Assembly (NCBI GenBank): GCA_037893245.1
Contig: JBAIAA010000509.1
Coordinates: 1,346,729 to 1,410,728, forward strand
Origin: Crossaster papposus
Taxonomy: Eukaryota; Echinodermata; Asteroidea; Velatida; Solasteridae
Length of the DNA: 64,000 nucleotides
Direction: 5' to 3'
A program made the translations under genes and the position numbers. Positions 53,291 to 64,000 of the stretch are shown here, one piece after another (the stretch's first letter is position 1; every line of letters begins with the position of its first letter). The notes beneath the pieces were generated by a model. That model was given only the letters and a program-made list of their open reading frames with translations, searched no databases and was not told the origin of the DNA.

Positions 53291-54889
53291 GGGACAGTGC
53301 AATCATGCCTTTTACGCGCTTTGATCTGAGCGGCAAGAAAACACTTTTCTGACTAGACCGTGTGGCGCCATCCTTGACCGAAAAGCAATCAACCTCTGCT
53401 GTGACAATGATGGAAAGATGTTTACGCTTTCCAGAACTCGTGGGGCGAAACTTATTATTCAATTTTTTTCAAAAAGGGCAATTGTTTACATCTTTCGACG
53501 GAAGTTGGTTGTATTGCATTGTAAAGCTGCATTGACGTAAAGTCCTTTGTTATCCCGAGCATCACTGGATATGGGACCGGCTTTCGTGTAAACTCGGCTT
53601 TCGTGTTCGAGGTCGCTGAAGCTTTTGTACAAAAACAGATCGACTCGATGGCAGTGGGAAAAGCAACAGGCCTTGATGGCGTAAGTGTAAAGATCCTAAA
53701 GCTTGCTTGTCTATATGTAGTTTACTCGTTAACGTATATTTTAAATTTCTCAATAAGAAGTGGTCAATACCCTAATGCTTGGAAACATGCTTCTGTAATT
53801 CCAATACATAAAGGTGGAGACAAAGGTTGTATTAATAACTATCGGCCAATTTCCATTCTTCCGATTGTCTCAAAAATTATGGAGAGGGCCGTGCACAACG
53901 ATCTGTATTTCCTACCTTGATGAAAACCGTTTGATCTGCCCTTGCCAGTCAGGTTTCAGACCCCTACATTCAACAGAAACCACTCTGCATGGATTAATTG
54001 ATAACTGTCTCCGCGCAGTAGAGCACGGGAAAATCACTGGCACTGTTTTTATTGATCTGAGCAAGGCTTTTGATTCAGTAGATCATAATATTTTATTGGA
54101 GAAGCTACAATTGATGAATTTGTCTGCGTCGGTTATGAATTGGTTTAAGTCATATTTAACCGATCGCAAACAATCAGTTTGCATTAAAAAACGCTACTCT
54201 GGGGATCTACCTATCAGAACTGGCGTTCCACAGGGATCAATTTTGGGACCTTTGTTGTTCATAATTTACACAAATGATATCTCACGATGCATTCCCGAAA
54301 CAATAACATGTAGCTCCTCCAGCCGAGATGAAATAGAACGTAGCCTTAACACAGCAATGGCAAATATTAATGATTGGGTTGCCCAAAATAGGTTAACAAT
54401 ATAACACTACCAAAACTAAGTCTATGGTCATCGGCTCTAAACACAAGGTAGCTTCAACCCACCTTAACATTGTTATTAATAACGATCATGTCGAACAGGT
54501 TACCTCATTCAAGTGTTTGGGTGTTATTGACGATTCACTAACATGGTCTCCTCATATTGATTATATAAAAAACAAAGTTTCTTCTAAACTAGGCATGTTA
54601 AGTAGAATCCGCCACAACATCCCGAAAAGCAGTCTGCATACTTTGGTTAAAAGTTTTGTAATACCGAGTTTGGACTATTGCTGTACGGTTTGGGGAGGCA
54701 GATACAATGCACATAGTAACTTGCTCAACCGACTGTTAAAAAGAGCCGCCAGATTAATCATTGGTTGTCCATATCTAACTGCTTCGAGTATGTTTAATGA
54801 ACTGAATTGGTTACCTTTTGCCAAGAGAATCTGTTTCAAAAAAGGTATCCTAGTGTACAAATGCATACATGAGTTATGCCCAGAGTACA
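53291..54889 (+). pseudogene. RT module copy B (unique segment U plus dead LINE RT)
   Basis: It matches copy A in reverse. The U segment (CAGTGCAATCATGCC to about 53,590) is followed by RT in three frames (53,603-53,920; 53,814-54,404; 54,424 onward). The frame changes after NDLYFLP and at RLTI are the same as in copy A. This copy has lost 33 nt (11 codons) between RCIPE and TITCSSS, removing the catalytic MYADDS motif. It extends further 3' than copy A, to FKKGILVYKCIHELCPEY, and then meets the TGGGTCATT terminus at 54,890. Upstream U sequence is truncated compared with the other copies. Confidence 0.85.
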
Positions 54890-55268
54890 TGGGTCATTAC
54901 ACGTCATTCCACACACTTTTTTGCTCGACCCCCCCCCCCCCCCCCCCGATTTCGATGAAATTTGGTGTGTGGCTAGGTACACATGAGAAACTCTGATACG
55001 CAAAATGTTAGCGAAATTCGGTCATTTTTTGTAGGAGCTGGAGCAGTTTGAAGTTTTAGGGGGTTTTGCCGCAAGAACCCATCAATCTACCTAAAAATGG
55101 CCAAATACCCCTACAGAATGGTTCGATCTCAGCAAGTGAGGTATCGTTAGAAAAAGCACACAATTCTCTATCCACCAATATTTCACTTGGCATGCTTTTA
55201 TGTGTTGAGCCAAATCTGGGTCATTTAAGGTGACCTTGACCTTTGACCTCGATTATCTCAAAAGTATA
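54890..55268 (+). repeat. TGGGTCATT terminal repeat between RT modules B and C
   Basis: TGGGTCATTACACGTCATTC, a C-run (54,931-54,947), GATTTCGATGAAATTTGGTG, then the 300-bp segment GAGAAACTCTGATACGCAAA to ATTATCTCAAAAGTATA. It is the reverse complement of 20,190-20,572 and forms the 5' end of module C. Confidence 0.85.
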
Positions 55269-58197
55269 TGCTCTGGTTTTGACGAACCTTTGTTATTCGT
55301 GAGATAGTTAACCATACATGGCGCACACGAAAAATCAGCTTAGGCAATTACCAACTTCAGGAGAAAAATGACTTTAACGACCAACAAACAGTGCAATCAT
55401 GCCTTTTACGCGCTTTGATCTGAGCGGCAAGAAAACACTTTTCTGACTAGACCGTGTGGCGCCATCCTTGACCGAAAAGCAATCAACCTCTGCTGGAGTG
55501 TGACAATGATGGAAAGATGTTTACGCTTTCCATAACTCGTGGGGCGAAACTCATTATTCAATTTTTTTCAAAAAGGGCAATTGTTTACATCTTTCGTCGG
55601 AAGTTGGTTGTATTGCATTGTAAAGCTGCATTGACGTAAAGTCCTTTGTTATCCCGAGCATCACTGGATATGGGACCGGCTTTCGTGTAAACTCGGCTTT
55701 CGTGTTCGAGGTCGCTGAAGCTTTTGTACAAAAACAGATCGACTCGATGGCAGTGGGAAAAGCAACAGGCCTTGATGGCGTAAGTGTAAAGATCCTAAAG
55801 CTTGCTTGTCTATATGTAGTTTACTCGTTAACGTATATTTTAAATTTCTCAATAAGAAGTGGTCACTCACTCCCCCGCCTGAAAAACTTGCGCGCATTTG
55901 CTCAATGACACGCTGAACGTAGCCTTCAACACGCAAAACGTCAGACAAATCCAGGCTGTTCCTCCAAACTTTACGCTGTTCACGAAAAGTGGTAGGTGGT
56001 TTTAACCCACCTCGCCCGGCATTTTAAACTTGAAATAATTCCCTTTCAAGTAGTGATATTTGTCAAACCATTTATATCCGAGCCGATAGGGCTCTTTTCG
56101 ATTACAAAATTGGTTAAAAGGCCAAAAAAGTGTCTTTCCTATGGAGGTCAACACAAATTTATCATTTTTTTCGCGGGTCGTCTCACTAAATCGAACAGCA
56201 CAATCGTTTGAAGCCCCATTTGGTTCCACCTCGCACGCAAGATTAAGCCTTATAGTATGTTCTTTCATTTGATATAACAATAGTTTCTATTGGTCGAAAG
56301 GACTTTAGGGCTCTTTTGAGTCCAATCATTGTATCCCTCTCTAAAAAGGCGGCGACCTCTATAATTTATGCTAAGTGACCTATAGTCTGGTAGCTGAAAT
56401 TTCTCATAATATGGTTCTATGCGCGTTGCTGCAAACGGGAACTAGACTACACACGCCACGTTGTCGTGGAAGAATCCTCGTCAGCTTACTTCGGTTACAT
56501 TGCCTCGATTTGTTCCATTTCTCTTCATTCTTACCTTAAGAAACCTTTCTTGAGTATGCTGATAGATAGTGAAGATATATACTCACGATTCAAGTTGTGT
56601 GTTTCTTTTCTTTTGAAGAGAAATTGGTCATATTTTAGGACTAACTAACGGCGTGGTTTTATTCTTCTCGTTCGGATTACAACATTTGCTTTTGAGGGGT
56701 GTTCGTACGTCGTACGGCATAGTGTTCATGTTTCAGCCAAATTTCTAAATGATATAGTTTAATATTCATATTTTATGTCAGTAGTTTTTCTCTTTTCAAG
56801 AACATAACGTGAATAAAACTTTGCTAATTTTGAAATACAAAGTTAAGTATGTGTATATCTCCATTCCTATACGTGTGTGTATCTCTACTGTTTCCTCTCC
56901 CCTATTGTGATAATGTTGTAGTCCACTGACATGGTTGGTTGTTTATGTGCACGGAGGTCAGTGCATTCCTCTGTGCTTGCATAATCCACACACACACAGG
57001 GGTCAAATCTTTTATGCTCGAAATCGGCTCAAAGTTTTCCATATATACCCTAATGCTTGGAAACATGCTTCTGTAATTCCAATACATAAAGGTGGAGACA
57101 AAGGTTGTATTAATAACTATCGGCCAATTTCCATTCTTCCGATTGTCTCAAAATTATGGAGAGGGCCGTGCACAACGATCTGTATTTCCTACCTTGATGA
57201 AAACCGTTTGATCTGCCCTTGCCAGTCAGGTTTCAGACCCTATACATTCAACAGAAACCACTCTGCATGGATTAATTGATAACTGTCTCCGCGCAGTAGA
57301 GCACGGGAAAATCACTGGCACTGTTTTTATTGATCTGAGCAAGGCTTTTGATTCAGTAGATCATAATATTTTATTGGAGAAGCTACAATTGATGAATTTG
57401 TCTGCGTCGGTTATGACTTGGTTTAAGTCATATTTAACCGATCGCAAACAATCAGTTTGCATTAAAAAACGCTACTCTGGGGATCTACCTATCAGAACTG
57501 GCGTTCCACAGGGATCAATTTTGGGACCTTTGTTGTTCATAATTTACACAAATGATATCTCACGATGCATTCCCGAAAACTGCCAGATGCACATGTACGC
57601 AGACGACTCCACAATAACATGTAGCTCCTCCAGCCGAGATGAAATAGAACGTAGCCTTAACACAGCAATGGCAAATATTAATGATTGGGTTGCCCAAAAT
57701 AGGTTAACAATATAACACTACCAAAACTAAGTCTATGGTCATCGGCTCTAAACACAAGGTAGCTTCAACCCACCTTAACATTGTTATTAATAACGATCAG
57801 GTCGAACAGGTTACCTCATTCAAGTGTTTGGGTGTTATTGACGATTCACTAACATGGTCTCCTCATATTGATTATATAAAAAACAAAGTTTCTTCTAAAC
57901 TAGGCATGTTAAGTAGAATCCGCCACAACATCCCGAAAAGCAGTCTGCATACTTTGGTTAAAAGTTTTGTAATACCGAGTTTGGACTATTGCTGTACGGT
58001 TTGGGGAGGCAGATACAATGCACATAGTAACTTGCTCAACCGACTGTTAAAAAGAGCCGTCAGATTAATCATTGGTTGTCCATATCTAACTGCTTCGAGT
58101 ATGTTTAATGAACTGAATTTGTTACCTTTTGCCAAGAGAATCTGTTTCAAAAAAGGTATCCTAGTGTACAAATGCATACATGAGTTATGCCCAGAGT
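55269..58197 (+). pseudogene. RT module copy C, interrupted by a 1.2-kb insertion
   Basis: The U segment (55,269-55,680) is followed by RT start FEVAEAFVQKQIDSMAVGKA (55,702 on). It is broken at about 55,865 and resumes at 57,045 with YPNAWKHASVIPIHKGGDKG, running to FVIPSLDYCCTVWGG and HELCPEY at 58,197. The catalytic MYADDS is present (57,595-57,612). The two ancestral frameshifts are shared with copies A and B; further small indels are private to this copy (for example near 57,153 and 57,240). The right end abuts module D copy 2. Confidence 0.8.
55866..57044. other. 1,179-bp insertion in RT module C
   Basis: Copy B reads GTGGTCAATACCCTAATGC across this point, whereas copy C has 1,179 bp between GTGGTCA and ATACCCTAATGC. 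The inserted DNA starts CTCACTCCCCCGCCTG and ends AAAGTTTTCCATAT. I see no terminal inverted repeat, clear target duplication or coding domain, so its nature is unknown. Confidence 0.7.
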
Positions 58198-59538
58198 ATG
58201 TGTATATACTCATGATAGTAAGAATGCCACCAAATGCAAACGAATAGCGTAAATTAGAACTTTTAAAGGGGTCCTACAAACTTGGTAATTAGCACCTTCT
58301 GAAATTGATTCTTATGAAAGATACGACTCACCGGGGGAAAATGCGCTTTTGTCCGCTCTGTCCCCCAAATTCGTTAAAGTAGAAACGGATTCAAATACAA
58401 TATTATATAAATGGAAAGCTTACGACCTCAGTAATTTTTTTAAAAATATTTCAGATTTTTATGATAATCAATCAGGTCGTAACAACCAAAAAACTATCCC
58501 AAAAACTATCCCAAAAACCATGAATTGTTCATCATTCATTTTCTCGCCCAAATGACACCAATAAATCGCCTAAAATAATGTGACGTAAGCGATTGGGAGA
58601 TTGTCCCCAAAACAAACAAAAGCTCGTACTCACTACATGGAGTCTATATGGCTTTTGCCGTATAAGTTTGTTGCATGTTTTGATTGTTTTGCATGTCTGT
58701 TCTTTGAATTAAATAAAGATAAACTAAAAAGAAAAAAGTGTAATGTTCCTTATTACATAAAACTGACGAAAGAAATTATACAGATGAAAAAAATCAATGA
58801 AAATTAACACGATATGTCTAAGTAATAACTAATATTGCCGGTGATCATTCGTGCTATCGAAAACTGGCCGGCTTAATTGCAGAATACCCTACCATATTGT
58901 TAGTCTTCATATATTAGCCGTAGATATATAGACTGTGATTTTATTGTTTGCGATAATGGTGATACAGGTATTGAAGATTGTATAATGCAAGTGTTCGTAT
59001 TCATTTGGTGGATGAAAAGTTGAATTCTACGCCGTTTTGTCCGTCATTGCAGCGCTGAATTTGGTGTGTTCGTCGCTAATTTGTGACAAATTTAGATGGC
59101 TTTCCTGATGATATTTCATGCAAAATTTCTGTTATATTGATAAGCACTGAGTCTTGTCCTTGCCTTTGACTTGTTTCTTGTCTATTATGGTCATTTAGTA
59201 GATGAATTAGTTGAATTCTGAGTACTATTTCAGTAACGCAAAAAGTCCAGCCTGTGTATAGTCCCACACACGTATCTGTATGTACCTTGTGCCCGCTATA
59301 GTTAGTAGCTCTTACACCGCTTAGTCTGCTGTCAAAGACCCTATTAGATATTTTAATCGACAAGACTGATGTCTCGTTCTAAAAATACAAAAGAAAAAAA
59401 TAATTTTTGCTTTTTTAATCAACAAGTGATGTCTCGTTCTAAAAATACAAAAGAAAAATAATAGTTTTGTGCTTATAATAGTGGAATGTCTCGTGCTAAA
59501 AATACAAAAGAAAAAAAATAGCTTCGTGCTTAGACTAA
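58198..59538 (+). repeat. 1,341-bp module D, copy 2
   Basis: The same start (ATGTGTATATACTCATGATA), the same end (GTGCTTAGACTAA) and the same length as 30,243-31,583, with only a handful of substitutions. It joins directly to RT module C on its left and a hairpin-bearing segment on its right. Confidence 0.85.
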
Positions 59539-59564
59539 TGTTGGTCGATGGTCGTTGGTAGTTG

Positions 59565-59699
59565 GAGAACGTGGACTGCTACATGGACATCCTTTTAAGG
59601 CAATGTGACGTCCTTTTAAGGCACTGGCAGTGCCCGGCAGTGCCTTAAAAGGACGTCACATTGCCTTAAAAGGATGTCCATGTGGCAGTCCACGTTCTC
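59565..59699. repeat. 62-bp-arm near-perfect hairpin
   Basis: The left arm at 59,565-59,626 (GAGAACGTGGACTGC ... CCTTTTAAGGCACTG) and right arm at 59,638-59,699 are complementary with one mismatch (CTACATGGAC against GTCCATGTGG) around an 11-nt loop. Inside each arm CCTTTTAAGG occurs twice and is itself palindromic, giving four copies. It sits just outside module D. Confidence 0.9.
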
Positions 59700-59765
59700 G
59701 TCGTGCAAATCTAAAAGTCCCTAATATTTGTCAGACTGTTGGTTCTAATTCTGCCCCCGTGAAAC

Positions 59766-60197
59766 CGTGGTAGGGTATTCTGTAATTGTTCCAACTGGCC
59801 CATCGATGCCATCACTATCATCGTCACTGGATTCAGACGATGAGTATTGTACATCCAAGTTACTAACTGGCCTAACTTCACTCATTTGAATGGATGATAA
59901 ATAATTAAAATTGATGAGAGTATGGCTGATGTCGACCGTCTAGCGTGTGTGATACGTACGGTGTTGTGTGAATGCGGAAGTAATTACCCCAATCTGACCC
60001 CAATCGCCTACGTCATCATCGAAACCGCCCAATGTGTATGATTTAGGTTTTGTTTATGAGGGGGATGCCAAGATTCAAAGTTAAATGTCTGATTGTGGTC
60101 ACATATGTGTTTTTAGGGAAAAGATATGACACTTTTCACTTTCTTTAGGTCATAAGCTTTCCATTAATATAATATTGTATTTGAATCCGTTTCTACT
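59766..60197 (-). repeat. Inverted diverged remnants of module D
   Basis: GGTAGGGTATTCTGTAATTG (59,770) complements CAATTGCAGAATACCCTACC-type sequence at 58,878, and 60,143-60,197 (CATAAGCTTTCCATTAATAT, GAATCCGTTTCTACTTT) complements 58,378-58,430. CCAATCGCCTACGTCATC near 60,000 weakly complements 58,578-58,600. Together with module D this suggests that D is one half of an old, much larger foldback element. Confidence 0.55.
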
Positions 60198-60263
60198 TTA
60201 AAAGACCCGACTATAACATATCATAATAATTTTTCTCAACAAAAATATAACAATACGTCTTTA

Positions 60264-61549
60264 TGCCTAGGTCACATTTGCCGCGGCGGCCGTGCGGTCT
60301 AAAATATCTACTGGCCAATAGCAATTATAGGGCCGCCGCAGCATGTCACATACGCCACGGTCACATACGGTAGCGGTCACATATGTTAGGGTAGCCGCAC
60401 GGCGTATTTTGAATTTGTGGAGAGGGAAAACCTGCGGCTGCCGTACGGCCTTGAAGTGATGACGCACGGCCGCCCTAGGGCGTCCCTGCGGCATTATTTT
60501 TTTCTGCGGCACAGATTGGGGTTAGGTGCGTGTTGAGCCTATGGGAAAGTTTAGGGTTAGGGTTAGGGTTAAATCAAGACCTCTTTTAAAAAAAAAGCTC
60601 CAATCTGTGCCGCAGAAAAAAATGACGCGTCCCTGCGGGGGCCGTAGGTTTTTGACAAATACCAAGGCGCCCGCAAGGCCACCGTATACGGGCGCGGTAG
60701 GGCCGCCTTAAGGCTGACCTAGGACGCCCGTGGAATTCCTGTGGCCACCGCAATTTTTGGGGGGTCCGCACAAGTCAGTTATAATTCATAAAACCCTAGA
60801 GCAGCCGCACGGCAAACGCAAGGCCACCGTACGCCCGACGTATGGTCGCCGTGGAACCGCTCTACGGCATGGCTACGGCGTGTCTCATCGCTACGGCGAA
60901 CTTAGAAATGAAAACAGTTATAACTCCGCGTTATAATCCCACGGCGAGCCGTACGGCCTGTAAAAATAGGGATACGCCCTAGGGTGACCCTGAGGCCACC
61001 GCAGATTATCTGCGGCCGCCGCAAGAATCTCTCGATTTCGGGGGCGTACGGCCGCCGTATCCTAGCCGTAGAGCAAATGTGACCTAGGCATAACTGTTTT
61101 CATTTCTAGGTTCGCCGTAGCGATTAGACACGCCGTAGCCATGCCGTAGAGCGGTTCCACGGCGACCGTACGTCAGGCGTACGGTGGCCTTGCGTTTTAT
61201 ATACTCCAGGGGTGAAGCGGGAGCATCAGTCTGGCCGCACGGTCGCCGCATGGTCCCCCTTCGGCCGCCTTGCGGGCACCTTGCGGCTACCTTGCGTCTT
61301 CCTTAGTATTTGTCAAAAACTTACGGCAGCCGCAGGGACGCCCTAAGACGACCGGGCGTCATCACTCAAAGGCCGTACGGCAGCCGCAGATTTTCTGTCT
61401 CCACAAATTCAAAATACGCCGTGCGGCTACCCTAACATAATGTGACCGCTACCGTATGTGACCGTGGGAATGCTGCGGCGGCCCTATAATTGCTATTGGC
61501 CGTAGATATTTTAGACCACACGGCCGCCGCGGCAAATGTGACCTAGGCA
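60264..61549. mobile_element. GC-rich nested foldback element with TTA target duplication, copy 2 family
   Basis: Ends TGCCTAGGTCACATTTGCCG and its complement; flanking TTA at 60,261-60,263 and 61,550-61,552. The outer arms pair over about 250 bp (CTACTGGCCAATAGCAATTA against TAATTGCTATTGGCCGTAG-type sequence). An additional terminus-like CAAATGTGACCTAGGCAT lies inside at 61,073-61,090, and a second inverted pair (60,780-60,925 with 61,087-61,200, e.g. GAAATGAAAACAGTTA) encloses it, so one element is nested in a related one. The rest is degenerate ACGGCCGCCG wording. The tips match the foldback at 7,435-9,913 in GGTCACA and TTA. Confidence 0.75.
60496..60623. mobile_element. 128-bp nested insertion with 24-bp perfect inverted repeats and TTAGGG units
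   Basis: ATTTTTTTCTGCGGCACAGA (60,496) starts a perfect 24-bp inverted repeat completed at 60,600-60,623. The outer GC-rich word GCGTCCCTGCGG occurs on both sides (60,480-60,491 and 60,628-60,639), so it looks like a target duplication or arm repeat. The interior holds TTTAGGGTTAGGGTTAGGGT, three telomere-type units, at 60,550-60,570. Confidence 0.65.
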
Positions 61550-61552
61550 TTA

Positions 61553-62615
61553 CTCTTTAAATGAACCGTCAATTTTTTTTTGGATGTTCTTTCTCCTTCA
61601 CCATTTTCACAATTCCTTTAATTATAACCCTCAATTAAAAGTACCTCCGGATAATCCAATTATGGTCCTTTCTTTCTTCTTCCCTATTTCATATGTGAAC
61701 CATCATTGAGTAGCACCGCGAAATATTACAATTCTTGAGTTTTTATCCTTTCTCCTCTGTTTACTTTCGAAAATGAACTATCAGATAGAAGCACCCCCGA
61801 CTTATTTTCTTCTTCTTCCCAATTTCTATGTTCATTACCAGTGAGTGTCACTTCTAGGAGGAACTTTAAACAAACCCAGAAAGCATGGGAGTCAAGAAGT
61901 AGGCAACCATGTAAATAAAATGTTTATCATCATCCCACGACCAAGAAGGGATTCACTTGATTTACGCATTCAACTGCAAAGCCTCCGTCTTCAAAAACAT
62001 GTATTCTAAGTCAGCATGATTCTTAGCCTGGTTCCGGAAGTTGCTTTTTCTTCCCTAGCCAATGCTGCTGGGAGTCATGTAGTTAAGCTACATATGGGAA
62101 TGATTTGTTTTTAATTGTTCTTAATGATTAAACGGAAATCCAACCTTGATAGTAAACTAATATAAAAGAAAGCAGAACAACCGGAGAAGTAGGCCAGTGA
62201 AAGTCTGAAGGAAATCGGACAAAAAATTAGTAAGTTATGAAATTTGAGAGTTATAATCACTATACGTATAGGCACTTCAAATTGGCGACCAAAAATGCTC
62301 TCGAAATACCCTCATAATTAAAAGGTGACTTAAAAATCTTAAACAATTAGAACTAAATATTATTGAAACCACATATGTGCGTAGTGTTTACACTGCAGAC
62401 GACTTTCTGCAAAATTAATCAATTTTATATAATTTCGATTAAATAAAAATCCTCATAATTTACAACTTTTCTGATACACCCTACAATCAACCAGGCCCAA
62501 TAAAATCTAGACAGCTTCTTTTTCAATGTAATGGCATGACCATTGACCAGTACTCATGTTTCTTCAAGATGTATCACATTCACTTCAGTCGTCGTATTGG
62601 CTACAATATCATTCG
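61553..62615. other. No recognisable feature
   Basis: AT-rich, pyrimidine tracts at 61,585-61,680; no gene, TIR or tandem repeat recognised. Confidence 0.45.
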
Positions 62616-63600
62616 CTTTGTGACAAGTTTGTTTGAAAAGCGTTTCAGTTCTATCGCCACAATAATTATGTGCGTTATGTAGTAAATACAAACATTATTT
62701 GCCTTATATTAATGTTCCAAGAAGCATGCTTCAGTTGACCTACTGAAATTATCATTTCGTTAAGACAATTGATAACCCCAATAAATATTGCCTTATTGTA
62801 AACTTGTTTCAGTTATATTCTACTACAATTATTACATACATGAGGTAAAACCTGTAGTAAATATACGATTTATTATAAGGTTTGTATGAAAAATGTTCCA
62901 CTTCTATTGCTACAATACTAGTGTACATATGATAATAATTACAAAGTATATTTTCTTCATTGCAAGGTTGTATGAATATTGATTTAGTTGTGTTGCTACA
63001 ATAATCAAAAACTCTCGGGTGCTCTGCTGTTTAGCAGGTTTTAAGCATGAAAAAAACATTCCGTTCTTTTCTGTTTTTAGCTTTTTCCTTCATCTTTTGG
63101 TTTGTATCATTTGCTCTGATACCATCCAACATCATAATCCTTTCACCCCCCTCGGTCTTTTTCCTTCCATCCTTCCCTCAATGATATCTCTCAGAGTATA
63201 TCATTCCCAATTCATTTCTTCTGTCTCTCCTACCATGCTGTTACTAAATTCCGCTTCTCCCCCACTCTCTGTATAACTTCATCTCTACTCACCCAAATTA
63301 TCTTTGCCATCGTCCTCCACAGCGAAATGTCCAAACGTTTTGATGTCTGCCGATCTTAGAGTCTATGCCTTTGATTCATAGAGCAGCACACTCCAAAACA
63401 TAAAGATATGATACTAATTGCAGAAATCTATTTTACATAAGATTGTAATTACAGAATATATTTTCTTTATAACAAGGTTGTATGAATAATGTTCTAGTTC
63501 TGTTGCTACAATATTACATACATTTGATAATATTATTACAGAAGATATTTTCTTTATTGTAAGGTTGTATGAGTACTGTTTCAATAACAATGTACATCAT
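62616..63600. repeat. Diverged tandem repeat of about 100-120 bp, interrupted
   Basis: Units carry the order AAGGTTGTATGAATA, a TTCAGTT/TTCTAGTT word, TGTTGCTACAATA, ACATACATTTGATAAT and ACAGAATATATTTTCTTTAT. Clear units start near 62,876, 62,963, 63,473 and 63,559; weaker ones near 62,625 and 62,800. The stretch 63,010-63,415 interrupts the array and is pyrimidine-rich without repeats. Confidence 0.65.
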
Positions 63601-64000
63601 CCGGCAAGTGTACTGGTAACTATAATTAACATAACTACACAACACTACTGCTACTATAATCCTTTTTATACAACACCTACGTAGATCCTTGTCATTTGAT
63701 TGGAGGATTGTTGGTCACATGATATTCAATAAATAATACTATTGCACGACCGTGCATTTTTGGTTATATTCGCCGTGCATTTTTGGTTATATGCAGACTG
63801 CGACGCGTACGTACGTATCTCTCTGCCCTGCACGTATCCCATTGTTATTAGCTGCGCGCATCTGACGCGGAGGCAATCTGAATGTAATCGAGAAGGCCTG
63901 ACTCCAACTTTAATTTATCTTTAATATAAGGAGCAAAGCATAATTTGTTGAAAGATGTTGTATAAAACAAATAATGAATGTTTTTCATTCGTTCAATAGT
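63601..64000. other. No recognisable gene
   Basis: Contains GATCCTTGTCATTTGATTGG at 63,686-63,705, which also occurs at 3,110-3,129, and a direct repeat of CCGTGCATTTTTGGTTATAT (63,751 and 63,773). No coding region is supported. Confidence 0.4.

Noticed and set aside
53175..53462. 95-codon frame with poly-Gly
   Set aside because: Runs through G/C homopolymers and the U segment of the RT module; not coding.

Overview
The window is eukaryotic and looks like a repeat-dominated region of a metazoan genome, most likely a marine invertebrate and perhaps an echinoderm or another invertebrate deuterostome. The grounds are the repeat types (Tx1-clade L1 LINE, CR1/L2-like LINE, Penelope-like element, TTAA- and TA-flanked MITEs, GC-rich foldback elements), frequent ACATGTAC-type microsatellites, an AT-rich background, and the absence of operon structure. 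The species assignment is inference. No host protein-coding gene or exon set could be recognised; almost every supported feature is mobile DNA or a remnant of it.

Layout. 0-7.4 kb: several small terminal-inverted-repeat (TIR) elements, including two copies of a TGTGACCC-ended MITE and the first TTAA-flanked MITEs. 7.4-9.9 kb: a foldback element with a 1.5-kb hairpin, which truncates a decayed Penelope-like retroelement (9.9-11.7 kb, minus strand); a perfect histone-type 3' stem-loop lies just upstream of that element. 12.5-18.2 kb: dispersed repeats and MITEs. 18.3-20.6 kb: a dead LINE reverse-transcriptase fragment enclosed by about 300-bp inverted repeats. 20.6-30.2 kb: a 9.7-kb near-perfect palindrome with 4.5-kb arms. 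31.7-35.0 kb: a 3.2-kb DNA element with about 266-bp TIRs whose only gene (broken) encodes a FEN1/XPG-like nuclease domain followed by a CXC zinc domain. 36.7-44.4 kb: SINE/tRNA-like pieces, a mariner-type MITE, more dispersed repeats and a TCCTATAGGA tandem array. 44.5-52.8 kb: the 3' end of one LINE with a (TAAA)n tail, inside which sits a nearly complete 7.3-kb L1/Tx1-type LINE, itself interrupted by a 668-bp TIR element. 53.3-59.5 kb: two further copies of the dead RT module and a second copy of a 1,341-bp module. 59.5-61.6 kb: a 62-bp-arm hairpin and a GC-rich nested foldback element. 62.6-63.6 kb: a diverged tandem repeat.

How the parts relate. The strongest results come from comparing copies inside the window. 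One dispersed repeat exists twice (15,311 and 31,584): the first copy carries a TTAA MITE that the second lacks, and the second carries the 3.2-kb nuclease/CXC element that the first lacks. Each copy is therefore the empty site for the other insertion, which fixes both target duplications (TTAA and TTT). The three RT-module copies share the same two frameshifts, so they were multiplied after they were already dead. The nuclease/CXC element is the best candidate for a poorly described mobile system; the large palindrome and the LINE lodged in a microsatellite are next.
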